Shown: positions 30,858-40,064 of the stretch, one piece after another
Layout of the letters: the number at the start of each line of letters is the position of its first letter
Numbering within the stretch: the stretch's first letter is position 1
NCBI GenBank assembly: GCA_027065385.1
Contig: JAMOOP010000108.1
Span: 1 to 64,000, forward strand
DNA length: 64,000 bases
Direction: 5' to 3'
Source: Campylobacteraceae bacterium
Lineage (GTDB): Bacteria > Campylobacterota > Campylobacteria > Campylobacterales > Sulfurovaceae
The notes under the pieces: model-generated
What the model was told of the DNA's origin: nothing
What the model saw: the letters and a program-made list of their open reading frames with translations, nothing else
The model's database searches: none
Made by a program: the position numbers and the translations under genes

Positions 30858-31229
30858 CTATTTTGGTCTTTTAGTACCATATTTAGAACGAGCAACAGTT
30901 CTACCATTAACTCCAGATGCGTCTAATGCACCACGAACAATATGATATTTAACCCCTGGTAAATCTTTAATTCTACCACCACGAACAAGTACTATTGAGT
31001 GTTCTTGAAGGTTGTGACCCTCTCCACCAATATATGAGATAACCTCAAATCCACTTGTTAATCTAACTTTAGCTACTTTTCTAAGAGCTGAGTTAGGTTT
31101 TTTTGGAGTAGTAGTATAAACTCTAGTACAAACACCTCTTCTTTGAGGACAGCTAACTAATGCTGGTGATTTTGATTTTTTAATCACTTTTTTTCGTTCT
31201 TTACGAACTAATTGATTAATTGTAGGCAA
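30858..31229 (-). CDS. rpsL: 30S ribosomal protein S12
   Basis: S12 lies at the decoding centre and controls accuracy. The 123-residue protein begins [14 protein letters not shown] and carries the conserved [18 protein letters not shown] (streptomycin-resistance region, Lys43 equivalent present) and [20 protein letters not shown] with Lys88 region intact. It is the first gene of the str operon with a 107-bp gap to rpsG. Confidence 0.98.
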   Translation of the reverse strand: MPTINQLVRKERKKVIKKSKSPALVSCPQRRGVCTRVYTTTPKKPNSALRKVAKVRLTSGFEVISYIGGEGHNLQEHSIVLVRGGRIKDLPGVKYHIVRGALDASGVNGRTVARSKYGTKRPK

Positions 31230-31564
31230 TACAATTCCTTTCTTATGTTTTTTTTGAATTAAAATCTGAACTTGAAAGTCCCAAAAAAACGCTTCTCTTA
31301 CGCTCTTTTGGGATTTTCAAAATATAAAAATGGTGCATATTATACCCAAATAGAATTTATCTTATATTATTTTTTAGAAATATAAGACAAATTTAAGTAT
31401 ATTGGATTTTTATCTCTCAAAATATATAATTATATTTAATGAATGAGAGAATAAGTAACATATATACATATTTTAATCTAGTAAAAACTTTTTTATATTA
31501 AAACAGCTATACTCAAATTATATTTAATATAATAAAAATAAATAAATATTTTGGAGTACAATAG
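31230..31564. promoter_or_regulatory. Divergent intergenic region: str-operon promoter and leader
   Basis: Gap between rpsL (minus) and the globin gene (plus). On the minus strand a TATAAT (31344-31339) preceded by GGG predicts transcription start near 31332 and a leader of about 100 bases. The leader contains an imperfect inverted repeat (31274-31286 with 31306-31318) around a 19-base loop. The remainder, toward the globin gene, is AT-rich with TATAAT-like boxes near 31,530. No rpoBC genes lie upstream of rpsL here. Confidence 0.5.
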
Positions 31565-32056
31565 ATGAGTTATAATGTATCAAAGGTAAATAAAGGTGAA
31601 GAGGTTCAATTTAAACAACCAGACCCAGCTTTTTATAAAGCTTTAGGTGGTGAAGAGGGAATGAAAGAGTTAATGTATGATTTTTATGATATTATTTATG
31701 AAAGTGATATAGCACACTTCTTTCCACAAGATGAAGATGAGTTTCAAGAGGTAAAAGAGAAAAATACAAAATTCTTTATACAAATTTGTGGTGGTCCAAA
31801 AGTATATGAAAAAGAAGCTAAAGGTATGAACTTAAATGAATATATGATAAGACTTCATGATGATTTCTCAATTACTGAAAAGTCTCGTTATGAGTGGTTA
31901 GGTTGTATGGAAGAGGCATTAAGAAAAGTTAATATTGACCAAAAACTAAAAGATGATTTTTGGGACTATTTAGAAAAATTCTCTAAATTAACAGTTAATA
32001 GTTTTGCTGATGGAAGTACCTATTATGCTGCGTATACACAAGCCTCTGAAAAATAA
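31565..32056 (+). CDS. Truncated haemoglobin, group II-like
   Basis: The 163-residue protein has the truncated globin fold: YKALGGEEGMKELMYDFYDIIYES, FFPQDEDEF, and the proximal histidine H98 in MIRLHDDFSITEKSRYEWLGCMEEAL, followed by the WL..M..AL helix typical of group II. Such proteins bind oxygen or nitric oxide and in Campylobacter the related Cgb/Ctb respond to nitrosative stress. The first ~20 residues are an extra polar N-terminus. It is transcribed alone, divergent from the str operon. Assignment to group II rather than III is from the H98/W105 pattern. Confidence 0.85.
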   Translation: MSYNVSKVNKGEEVQFKQPDPAFYKALGGEEGMKELMYDFYDIIYESDIAHFFPQDEDEFQEVKEKNTKFFIQICGGPKVYEKEAKGMNLNEYMIRLHDDFSITEKSRYEWLGCMEEALRKVNIDQKLKDDFWDYLEKFSKLTVNSFADGSTYYAAYTQASEK

Positions 32057-32063
32057 GAGGCTT

Positions 32064-33179
32064 TTAACTTTTAAAGAGTTTTAAAAAAGCACGGATAATT
32101 CTTCTTCCTCTAGGTAGTATATAGCCTTTAAAATTTACTTTATATCTATATAATCTATTATTAAAGTAGTAATCTTGTTCTTCTTTTAACTCTTTTAGAG
32201 TCTGTTCTACTTCGCAAAACTTTTCTGTTTTTGGAGATATATATCTAGGGTAGAGTATAAGAGAGACTGCTACTAGCTCATCTAATGATATTTTTCTTGT
32301 TCTTCTTTTGCACTCTCTATAGTCTGTTGTAAGTCCCCAACCTGCATAAAATGGCATACCGTAAGTAAATACCTTTTTTTCACGAAGCAAGGCATCAAAT
32401 CCTGCACCTGAAGTTAGAGTATGTACCTCATCACTAGCCTCTATTGTACTATCTATACTAATATTTGTAACTACTCTATTAACACATTTTTCTATAATAT
32501 TTTTAGATACAGAGCCAATTCTATTGCCTGATAGTACATCTGGGTGAGGTTTGTAGATAATAAATGCTTTTGGATTTTTCTCTCTTACAATCTCTAATAA
32601 ATCACTATTATTAAGTCCAAAAGCTCCATATTTAATAGACATATCATCTTCAACTTGACCTGTAACTAATATTACTTTACTATATTTCTCTCTATCTATA
32701 TCTAAATTGACATGCTCTAAATGGTTATATTTAGAAAATTTTGAAGCTATTACCATCTCTCTTACTTTTTTTGCACGAGATATTAACTCTTTTGTAAATT
32801 TATGGTTTTGAAGTAAATACTCCAAATCAGATACTCTTCTTGGGTCAAAATATACTCCTCTACTATCAATTCCTAAAGAGTAAGGTTTAGCAAATCCAGA
32901 ACCTAGAGCTACTGAACGAATAAAAGCATCTTCTATTCTATATATAATCATTTCTTTATCTTTAGCAAATTTCTGAACTTTTGGAAAATATTTTATTCCA
33001 TATATAAATATATTAGAGCTACTATCTAAGCCTTTTTTAATGGCATCATCAAAATCTTTACAGATAAACTTTTTATTATTTGGTGCGTAAAAAAATGGCT
33101 CTATCTGCATCATTCTCCATGGTGAGAAGTTAAAAAAATATAGTTTTCCTTTATTTGAGGGGTATGTTATATTAGACAT
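32064..33179 (-). CDS. Single-domain KpsC-like capsule polysaccharide protein
   Basis: The 371-residue protein matches the capsule_synth (KpsC/LipA) family: YRIEDAFIRSVALGSG, PYSLGIDSRGVYFDPRRVSDLEYLL, VTGQVEDDMSIKYGA, IIYKPHPDVLSGNR and FYAGWGLTTDY. KpsC proteins of this family contain two such beta-Kdo transferase modules in about 670 residues; this one has only one, so it may correspond to one half or to a stand-alone Kdo transferase. No other kps genes are next to it. It ends 7 bp from the convergent globin gene. Confidence 0.8.
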   Translation of the reverse strand: MSNITYPSNKGKLYFFNFSPWRMMQIEPFFYAPNNKKFICKDFDDAIKKGLDSSSNIFIYGIKYFPKVQKFAKDKEMIIYRIEDAFIRSVALGSGFAKPYSLGIDSRGVYFDPRRVSDLEYLLQNHKFTKELISRAKKVREMVIASKFSKYNHLEHVNLDIDREKYSKVILVTGQVEDDMSIKYGAFGLNNSDLLEIVREKNPKAFIIYKPHPDVLSGNRIGSVSKNIIEKCVNRVVTNISIDSTIEASDEVHTLTSGAGFDALLREKKVFTYGMPFYAGWGLTTDYRECKRRTRKISLDELVAVSLILYPRYISPKTEKFCEVEQTLKELKEEQDYYFNNRLYRYKVNFKGYILPRGRRIIRAFLKLFKS

Positions 33180-33207
33180 TTAATTATAAATCCTTTCTAA
33201 ATTTTAT

Positions 33208-35301
33208 CTATTTTGGAACTATTAATGCTTTTTGTCTATTTTGATATGCTTTATATAAAATATAAGCTATTAAAATTAAAAATATAAAAAATAGAACTAT
33301 AGGCATTAATATAGGTCTATTCCACTCTTCTATTTTTTCAAATCTAAGTTTAGGGTCAATTTTTCTATATTTTAAACTATTATTTGCCATAGCATTAGGA
33401 TATATATTTGAGTACCACGAGTGGTGTAAAAATAGAGATTTAGGATTAATTCCCCAAACCCAGGGAGCATCTGTTTGTACTATTTTTATTATCTCTTCTA
33501 TCTTTTTTAACCTTTTTGGGGAGTTTTTCATACTCTTTATCTCTTCAAATAGTTTATCAAATTTCGGATTTTGATAGTTTGAACTATTAATTCCTGCTCC
33601 ATTGGTATCTACTACAGCATTGCCACCATAAAGTAGAAATAAAAAGTTTTCAGGATCAGGATAGTCTGCATTCCAACCCCATGAGAATAGTTGAGCTTTT
33701 CCTTTTCTTATTTTATCTTGAAAACGATTATAGTCAGTTGCACGAATTACAAGTTCAATGCCCAATTTTTCAAACTGTTTTCTTCTCCAATCCATTAATG
33801 CTCTATCATCTGGCCCTCTTGATGTTGTATCGTAATATAATACTAACTGTTTACCTGTTTTTTTAGAGATACCATTTGGATAACCAGCTTCGGCTAATAG
33901 TTTTTTTGCCTCTTCTATTGGTTTTCTAACTCTTTTTCCATTCATCCAATTATATACTATAAAATTTGTCCCCTCTTTTCCATCTTTATAACCAAAAATT
34001 CCTACAGGAATTGGAGATTGTGCAGGAACTCCCCTTCCATTCATAAATATAGATATATACTCCTCTTCATTTTGAGCTATACTAATGGCTTGTCTTAATT
34101 TTTGTGCCTCTTTACTATATCCTCCAACTACCTCATCTCTCATATTAAATGCCAAATAGAATATACTAGGAGAGATAGAGCCAACCATCTCTATTCCCTT
34201 TTTTTTCATCTCATCACTAAGTCCCATATCTCCAGAAGTTGATATAGATACAGCTTGGTCAAAAGCTTCTGAACTAACTCCTGATGCGTCATAATATCCT
34301 TGTAGAAACTTATTCCACAAAGGAATTGACTCTTTTTCAAGTGAATATACAACCTCTTTTATAAAAGGTAATCTTTCACCTCTGAAGTGCTCTTTATGAA
34401 AATTTGGATTGGCTTTTAGTATCATCTCTTGATTTGGATTATTTTTTGCTAAATAGTAAGCACCTGTTCCTACTGGATATGTATTTAAAGTTATATTCTT
34501 TTTTATTAACCCTTTTTGTTGATAAAATAAATCAGCCTCCCAAGGAATTGGAGCAAAGAAGTTCATACTAAGCCAATATAGAAATTGAGGATATTTTCCT
34601 TTTATTAAAATAGAGAGTCTATTATTATCTATAACTTTAATTCCCTCTATAGAGTAAGGACGCAAATCTAAAATCTCTTCTCCTTTTCTTCTCTCTTTAG
34701 CTATTTTAGTTATTTTTTTGGAAAACTCTTTTAAGCCTACTATATATTCAGCCATATTATCAAGTATTGGTGAATTATACTCTCTTACAGCCATTCTTTT
34801 AATACTATAGGCGTAATCTTTAGCTTTTAATCTTCTAGTTCCTTCTCTTTTAAAATCACTAATTGTAGATATATTTTCTAGTTCTTTATTATTTAAATCT
34901 CTATTCTCTTTTATAAAAGATGGGTGATTTTGATACTTTATATCTTCTCTTAAATTTAATATATATTTAGAATATGTCACTTTGCTAGAGTTCTCTTCGA
35001 CTTGATTACCATTACTATCTAAATATATAATTTTTGGCATATTTTTTAGTGTAAGTGGTTCTAAAATATAAGGTCGTTTTAGATAATTATACTGAAGAGG
35101 TGGTTCATATATTTGAGATATAATCTCCCACTCATTGGAGCTATATGATACAACAGGGTCAAGATGTTTAGGAGACAAAGAAAAAGATGAATATAGCACC
35201 TCTTTTTTATTATCTATATTAGAATGAGGAGAGTTCCATATATCTCCATATAAATTATTTATTATTAGTAATAGAAGTAAAGTTTTAATAAAAGATTGCA
35301 T
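33208..35301 (-). CDS. Peptide-type ABC substrate-binding protein with C-terminal membrane anchor
   Basis: This 697-residue family-5 extracellular solute-binding protein (OppA/DppA type) has an N-terminal signal (about 1-19) and the family features LDPVVSYSSNEWEIISQIYEP, VGTGAYYLAKNNPNQEMILKANP and SWGWNADYPDPENFL. Unusually, a hydrophobic helix near residues 668-689 (PIVLFFIFLILIAYILY) followed by a basic tail would anchor the C-terminus in the inner membrane. No permease or ATPase genes are adjacent. It is 28 bp upstream of the kpsC-like gene on the same strand. Substrate is unknown. Confidence 0.8.
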   Translation of the reverse strand: MQSFIKTLLLLLIINNLYGDIWNSPHSNIDNKKEVLYSSFSLSPKHLDPVVSYSSNEWEIISQIYEPPLQYNYLKRPYILEPLTLKNMPKIIYLDSNGNQVEENSSKVTYSKYILNLREDIKYQNHPSFIKENRDLNNKELENISTISDFKREGTRRLKAKDYAYSIKRMAVREYNSPILDNMAEYIVGLKEFSKKITKIAKERRKGEEILDLRPYSIEGIKVIDNNRLSILIKGKYPQFLYWLSMNFFAPIPWEADLFYQQKGLIKKNITLNTYPVGTGAYYLAKNNPNQEMILKANPNFHKEHFRGERLPFIKEVVYSLEKESIPLWNKFLQGYYDASGVSSEAFDQAVSISTSGDMGLSDEMKKKGIEMVGSISPSIFYLAFNMRDEVVGGYSKEAQKLRQAISIAQNEEEYISIFMNGRGVPAQSPIPVGIFGYKDGKEGTNFIVYNWMNGKRVRKPIEEAKKLLAEAGYPNGISKKTGKQLVLYYDTTSRGPDDRALMDWRRKQFEKLGIELVIRATDYNRFQDKIRKGKAQLFSWGWNADYPDPENFLFLLYGGNAVVDTNGAGINSSNYQNPKFDKLFEEIKSMKNSPKRLKKIEEIIKIVQTDAPWVWGINPKSLFLHHSWYSNIYPNAMANNSLKYRKIDPKLRFEKIEEWNRPILMPIVLFFIFLILIAYILYKAYQNRQKALIVPK

Positions 35302-35561
35302 TTCTTATTATATCCATTATTTATTGAAAATATACGATTTTTCTCTAAAAAATAAACACAAGAGAACATTTAAAATTAATATCAAACTATATAGAATATA
35401 GATGAAAAGATATATTTATAAAAATTATAATTATAAATTATTGTTATGTGTGTAATTGTCAATTATTTATCTAAATATTAAACTTTTTGCTATTTTTAAT
35501 TTTCATTTAAATCTATTCTACCTATAATAAAATATAAAAATCAATTTAACAAAGGAAAGCT

Positions 35562-37031
35562 ATGGCAAAAGTAGTAATAATGGGTGGTGGTGTATCTGGA
35601 CATACAGCAGCATCATTTTTAAAAAAATGGCTAGGAAAAAAACATGAAGTAATTGTAATTACTCCTAACTCACAATGGAACTGGATACCATCAAATATCT
35701 GGGTAGGTGTTGGTGAGATGAGTAAAGAAGAGGTTGTATTCCCTTTAGCACCAGTTTATGCAAAAGCTGGAATTGATTATAGACAAGCAAAAGCTGTCTC
35801 TATTCACCCTGAAGGTAAAGATGGTGATGATACTCCATTTATTACTATTGAATATACAGGACAAGAGAAAGCTGGTCAACAAGATGAAATAGCTTATGAT
35901 TATCTTATTAATGCAACTGGACCAAAACTTAATTTTGATGCAACTCCAGGTCTAGGAAATGGTCAAGGGCAAATGGGAGAACATACAGTATCAGTTTGTA
36001 CAGCAGACCATGCAATTCATGCAAATCATGAGCTTGAAAAATGTATTGAAAAAATGAAATCTGGTGAAAGACAAAGATTTCTTATAGGTACAGGACATGG
36101 TATGTGTACTTGTCAAGGTGCTGCATTTGAGTATATTTTCAATATTGAACATAAACTTAAAGAGGTTGGTGTAAGAGATATGGCTGATATTACATTTATC
36201 TCTAATGAGTCTTTCCTTGGTGACTTTGGTATGGGTGGTATTCACTTTAATATGGGTGGATTTGCAACTTCAAGTAAAGTATTTGCAGAATCACTATATG
36301 CTGAAAGAGGTATGGATTGGATTATTGGGTGTCATGTAAATAAAGTTGAAGCTGGAAAAGTACACTATGAACTTCTTGATGGAAGTATGGGTGAAAAAGA
36401 GTTTGATTTTGCAATGCTTATTCCACCATTTGCAGGAGTTGGACTAAAAGCTTATGCAAAAGATGGTTCAGATATTACAGATACTATTATTGCTCCAAAT
36501 GGATTTATGAAAGTTGATGCAAACTATAATGCTGGAAGTTATGAAAACTGGAAAGCTAGTGACTGGCCAAGTACTCTTCAAAATCCAATATATAAAAATA
36601 TGTTTGCTATAGGTATTGCTTTTGCACCACCACACACAATTTCTAAACCAATGAGTTCACCAAATGGTACGCCTATTAACCCTACACCTCCAAGAACTGG
36701 AATGCCTAGTGCAATGATGGGTAAAGCAGTAGCTCAAAGTATTGTTGATATGATTAATGGAGCAGATGCACCAACTCATACAGCAAATATGTCTGAAATG
36801 GGTGCAGCGTGTGTTGCTTCGGCTGGAAAAGGTCTATTTAGTGGAACAGCTGCAGCTATGACTGTTTATCCAATTGTACCTGACTTTGAAAAATATCCAG
36901 GTGTTGGTAGAGATATGAATGGAACTACAGGTGAACTTGGACTTGCAGCACACTGGGTTAAACATATTTTACATCACCTATTCTTGTGGAAAGCAAAACT
37001 TAGACCAGGCTGGACTTTAATTCCAGAATAA
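35562..37031 (+). CDS. sqr: Sulfide:quinone oxidoreductase-type flavoprotein
   Basis: SQR oxidises sulfide to polysulfide/sulfur and passes electrons to quinone. The 489-residue protein starts with a dinucleotide-binding VVIMGGGVSGHTAASFL and has WIPSNIWVGVGEM, the C146, C182 and C184 cysteines (VCTADH, GMCTCQGAAFEY) and C417 (AACVASAGKGLF), and an amphipathic C-terminal tail ending LRPGWTLIPE. At 489 residues it is longer than typical type I SQRs, so it probably belongs to one of the other SQR subgroups. AAGGAAA precedes the ATG. A hairpin follows, then a 55-residue ORF and psrABC. Confidence in SQR activity is good but not complete because related flavoproteins act on other sulfur substrates. 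Confidence 0.82.
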   Translation: MAKVVIMGGGVSGHTAASFLKKWLGKKHEVIVITPNSQWNWIPSNIWVGVGEMSKEEVVFPLAPVYAKAGIDYRQAKAVSIHPEGKDGDDTPFITIEYTGQEKAGQQDEIAYDYLINATGPKLNFDATPGLGNGQGQMGEHTVSVCTADHAIHANHELEKCIEKMKSGERQRFLIGTGHGMCTCQGAAFEYIFNIEHKLKEVGVRDMADITFISNESFLGDFGMGGIHFNMGGFATSSKVFAESLYAERGMDWIIGCHVNKVEAGKVHYELLDGSMGEKEFDFAMLIPPFAGVGLKAYAKDGSDITDTIIAPNGFMKVDANYNAGSYENWKASDWPSTLQNPIYKNMFAIGIAFAPPHTISKPMSSPNGTPINPTPPRTGMPSAMMGKAVAQSIVDMINGADAPTHTANMSEMGAACVASAGKGLFSGTAAAMTVYPIVPDFEKYPGVGRDMNGTTGELGLAAHWVKHILHHLFLWKAKLRPGWTLIPE

Positions 37032-37044
37032 GAATATGTTAGAT

Positions 37045-37071
37045 GGTTACTCCTTGTGAGTAACCCTTTTT
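37045..37071 (+). terminator. Hairpin between sqr and the 55-residue ORF
   Basis: GGTTACTC, a 5-base loop, GAGTAACC and a CTTTTT tail. It would terminate, or partially attenuate, the sqr transcript before the small ORF. Confidence 0.6.
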
Positions 37072-37107
37072 ATAATCAATCAATAAAAATAATAAAGGAA
37101 ATTAAAC

Positions 37108-37275
37108 ATGGCAACAGAGCATATTAAACATATTAAACCATATAGCCCACAATTTGGAACTATGATACCAATGGGAACACAAAAATTTTTAAGAACTTGT
37201 ATAATATATCAGCTATATAGATTTATAGCAATTAATATTAGAATGACTATTCTTATTTTAAAATCACACCACTAA
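37108..37275 (+). CDS. 55-residue protein downstream of sqr
   Basis: The frame starts at ATG 37108, preceded by AAGGAAA, and encodes 55 residues: MATEHIKHIKPYSPQFGTM at the N-terminus, then a hydrophobic/aromatic stretch (FLRTCIIYQLYRFIAINIRM) and a histidine-ending tail. I recall similar short proteins (PYSPQFG..P.G...FLRT) next to SQR-like genes in related bacteria, but cannot confirm this. The layout suggests a monotopic or single-helix membrane protein. It may help anchor SQR or a quinone site; that is speculation. Confidence 0.55.
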   Translation: MATEHIKHIKPYSPQFGTMIPMGTQKFLRTCIIYQLYRFIAINIRMTILILKSHH

Positions 37276-37304
37276 GAGATTATACCTTAGTACTACCTTC
37301 TTAA

Positions 37305-37330
37305 AATGATACCCAATCTTGGGTATCATT
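37305..37330 (+). terminator. 12-bp hairpin after the 55-residue ORF
   Basis: AATGATACCCAA and its exact complement with a 2-base spacer (effective loop AATCTT). No long T run follows on the plus strand, so termination is plausible but not certain. Confidence 0.5.
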
Positions 37331-37526
37331 AAAAATTCTTTCACAATTTCTAAAGCTAGGAGCTTTACATTAAATTTAGGTAAACCCGAATTAATATTAT
37401 ATATAAAATAAATTGATAATTATCTTTATTTAAAGTTATACTGATAAATACAATTTAATATCTACTGTTACTATTGCTTTTAAAATAAGTAACATTTATA
37501 CGAAAATTCTTTTTTTCTTATACCTT

Positions 37527-37540
37527 TTGATAAAAATCAA
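37527..37540 (+). promoter_or_regulatory. Perfect FNR-type box at -41.5 of the psrA promoter
   Basis: TTGATAAAAATCAA fits TTGAT-N4-ATCAA with no mismatch. A -10 box TATACT at 37563-37568 predicts a start near 37575, which puts the box centre at -41.5, the standard class II activation position. The protein most likely to bind in this window is the Crp/Fnr regulator at 44253-44960. Confidence 0.75.
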
Positions 37541-37638
37541 GCTTTTCTATAAGGGTATCTTCTATACTATATAACATAGCCTTATATTAGGAGTAAATTA
37601 CTCCTAATTAAACTATAAAAATTAGAGGAGGATAGCCT

Positions 37639-40062
37639 ATGCAAGTTGAAGTGTCAAGAAGAAAATTTCTTCAGGGTACGGTTGCAATGAGTGTGGTTGG
37701 TGGCTCAGCGTTGAGTGTTACCAATCTTTTGGGTAATGAGCATGAGTCTCATGGTGTAGCCAAATCGGTTACGACAAAAACAGGAACAGGTGAAGCTACA
37801 GAGGTAGCAACACTATGTGAAATGTGTGTAAATAAGTGTGCTGCTGTTGCTAGAGTGGAAGATGGAGTAGTTACTAAACTAAATCCTAATCCAATGTTTC
37901 CAAAATCAAAAAATATGTTATGTCCAAGAGGAAATGCAGGAATTCAAGCTCTGTATGACCCTGATAGACTAAAATCACCTATGATTAGAATTGGGAAAAA
38001 AGGTGAAGGTAAATTTAAAAAAGTTACATGGGAAGAAGCTTATAATGCTATTTTAAATGGTACTGATAAATTCCCTGGTATGGCGAAAATTTTAGATGAA
38101 GAGAAAGATAATCGTTCATCTTTCTTGTTCTGTGCTGGTGAGGGTATGGCAGAGCATACATTTAAAACTTTCTATAGTGCATTTGGTTCATCTAACTGGT
38201 TAAATCATGCCTCAATTTGTCTGCAAACTGTATCATCTGCTTATGGTGTAACTTTAGGTGCATATCCACAAGCTGATTTAGATAATGCAGAGTATATTAT
38301 TATGGCAGGAGCTAATAGAGCTGAAGCTATTGTAACACCTGATACAATGGACGCATTTAAAAGAACTAAAGGTAGAGGTGCTAAACTTATTTGTGTTGAC
38401 CCAAGATTTACAAATACAGCTGCAAAATCTGATAAATGGTTAGCAATTAACCCTGGTACTGATTTAGCTTTTGTTTTAGCACTTACTTATGTTGTTTTAA
38501 ATGAAGAGTTATATAATAAAAAGTATGTAGAAGAGAACTTTAATGGTTTTGAAGAGTATAAATCTCATGTATTAAGTAGTAAATATACTCCAGAGTGGGC
38601 TGAAAAAATTACTGCTATAAAAGCAAAAGATATTTATAGTGTAGCTAGAGAGTTTATGGCTCATGCTCCTAAAGCTGTTTATTATCCTGGTAGAAGAAGT
38701 ACATTTGCTAGTAATGATTTCCAACTTAGAAGAGCTATGGCAATATTTCAAGGCTTAGGTGGTGGACTTGATACTAAAGGTGGTCTTATTTTTGGTAAAA
38801 AGTTAAAACTTGGTAAACATAAAGGTTTAGAGCCTCTATATGCACAAGCTGAAGCTAGAGCTATTAAGAAAATAGAAAATCAAGAAGCAGGTAAAGCTGA
38901 ATATGAAGATTGTGCTATTGTAACAGGTAGTGGTTCTTGGCTTGGTTGGAGAAATAGATATATCGAAGATAAAATGCCATATAAAGTTAGAGGTATGTTT
39001 ATTTATAAACACAACCCTATGATGAATATGCCAAATAGAGCCAAAACTGCTAAAATGTTAGAAAAAATGGAGTTAGTTGTAGCAATTGATACAATGCCTA
39101 GTGATACTGTAATGTATGCTGATGTGGTTTTACCAGAGTGCACATATTTGGAAAGAACTGACCCAGTTAAAACATTTGCAGGAGTTGAGCCATCTATTGC
39201 TCAAAGAAATAAAGTAATTGAGCCTATGTTTGAAACAAAACCTGTTATGGCAATAATGAAAGGTTTAACTGAAAAAATCTCTAAACCACTATTTGAAATT
39301 AGTAAAAAGTATGATGAAGATGTTCAAGATGAGATAAAAGATAGTAGTGAAGCAGAAGTTTATGAAGGCTTTGATTTAACTAAACCATTTGAACACTCTC
39401 AAGAAGAGGTTAATGAACACATGGTAAAAAGTGTTTATGGTGAAGAGGCTGTAAAAGCTTTAAAAGAGCATGGAGTATTCTATCCAAATATGGATAAATA
39501 TTATAAAGCTATATCTGTAAATGAACATCAATATTATCCTGAAAAAGCAAAATCTTATAGTGTGAATGGTGGAAAACCTAAAACAGCTAGTAAAAAAGTA
39601 GAGTGTAATCTTGCTAACTTAGCTAAAAAAGGTATAGACCCTATGCCAACTTGGAAAGATGAGTATAACTTTAAGGTTGAAGAAGGTAAGTTTAGAATGC
39701 TTACAGGAAGACATGCACAATTTACTCAAAGTGGAACGGCTAATAACTCTGTTCTTAGAGATTTAATTATGGAAAACTACGCATGGATTAATAAACGAGT
39801 TGCCAAAGAAAAAGGTATTAGATTTGGTGATAAGGTAGAAATTAGTAGTCGTATTGGTAAGGTTGTAATTAAAGCATATCCAACAGAAAAGATTGCACCA
39901 AATACAGTATTCTTTGTGCATGGATTTGGAGAAGAGAGTGAAGCCTTAACTTGGGCATATAAAAATGGTGGAAATGATAATGCAATAATAGAAGATATTA
40001 TAGAGCCAGTTTATGGTGCGGCATCAATGCATGAAACCAATGTAGAAATAAGAAAGGTGTAA
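37639..40062 (+). CDS. psrA: Molybdopterin oxidoreductase, polysulfide/thiosulfate reductase catalytic subunit
   Basis: The 807-residue catalytic subunit starts with a Tat signal (SRRKFLQGTVAM, residues 5-16). The [4Fe-4S] ligands are C60, C63, C67 and C95 (CEMCVNKC ... LCPRG). C194 in NHASICLQTVS is at the place of the molybdenum ligand in PsrA/PhsA-type enzymes. The following two genes are the Fe-S and NrfD-type membrane subunits, completing a PsrABC/PhsABC complex that reduces polysulfide or thiosulfate (or works in reverse) at the periplasmic face using menaquinol. Substrate cannot be decided from sequence. Strong AGAGGAGG ribosome site and an FNR box upstream. Confidence 0.85.
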   Translation: MQVEVSRRKFLQGTVAMSVVGGSALSVTNLLGNEHESHGVAKSVTTKTGTGEATEVATLCEMCVNKCAAVARVEDGVVTKLNPNPMFPKSKNMLCPRGNAGIQALYDPDRLKSPMIRIGKKGEGKFKKVTWEEAYNAILNGTDKFPGMAKILDEEKDNRSSFLFCAGEGMAEHTFKTFYSAFGSSNWLNHASICLQTVSSAYGVTLGAYPQADLDNAEYIIMAGANRAEAIVTPDTMDAFKRTKGRGAKLICVDPRFTNTAAKSDKWLAINPGTDLAFVLALTYVVLNEELYNKKYVEENFNGFEEYKSHVLSSKYTPEWAEKITAIKAKDIYSVAREFMAHAPKAVYYPGRRSTFASNDFQLRRAMAIFQGLGGGLDTKGGLIFGKKLKLGKHKGLEPLYAQAEARAIKKIENQEAGKAEYEDCAIVTGSGSWLGWRNRYIEDKMPYKVRGMFIYKHNPMMNMPNRAKTAKMLEKMELVVAIDTMPSDTVMYADVVLPECTYLERTDPVKTFAGVEPSIAQRNKVIEPMFETKPVMAIMKGLTEKISKPLFEISKKYDEDVQDEIKDSSEAEVYEGFDLTKPFEHSQEEVNEHMVKSVYGEEAVKALKEHGVFYPNMDKYYKAISVNEHQYYPEKAKSYSVNGGKPKTASKKVECNLANLAKKGIDPMPTWKDEYNFKVEEGKFRMLTGRHAQFTQSGTANNSVLRDLIMENYAWINKRVAKEKGIRFGDKVEISSRIGKVVIKAYPTEKIAPNTVFFVHGFGEESEALTWAYKNGGNDNAIIEDIIEPVYGAASMHETNVEIRKV

Positions 40063-40064
40063 TA

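Larger units (their letters stand above)
37276..37638. promoter_or_regulatory. Intergenic region upstream of psrA
   Basis: A 363-bp gap. It holds a hairpin terminator (37305-37330), an AT-rich stretch with no gene, then the FNR-type site and -10 box that drive the psrABC operon, and a strong AGAGGAGG ribosome site just before 37639. Confidence 0.6.

Noticed and set aside
35400..35560. Possible FNR box upstream of sqr
   Set aside because: No match better than six of ten to TTGAT-N4-ATCAA was seen in the region.
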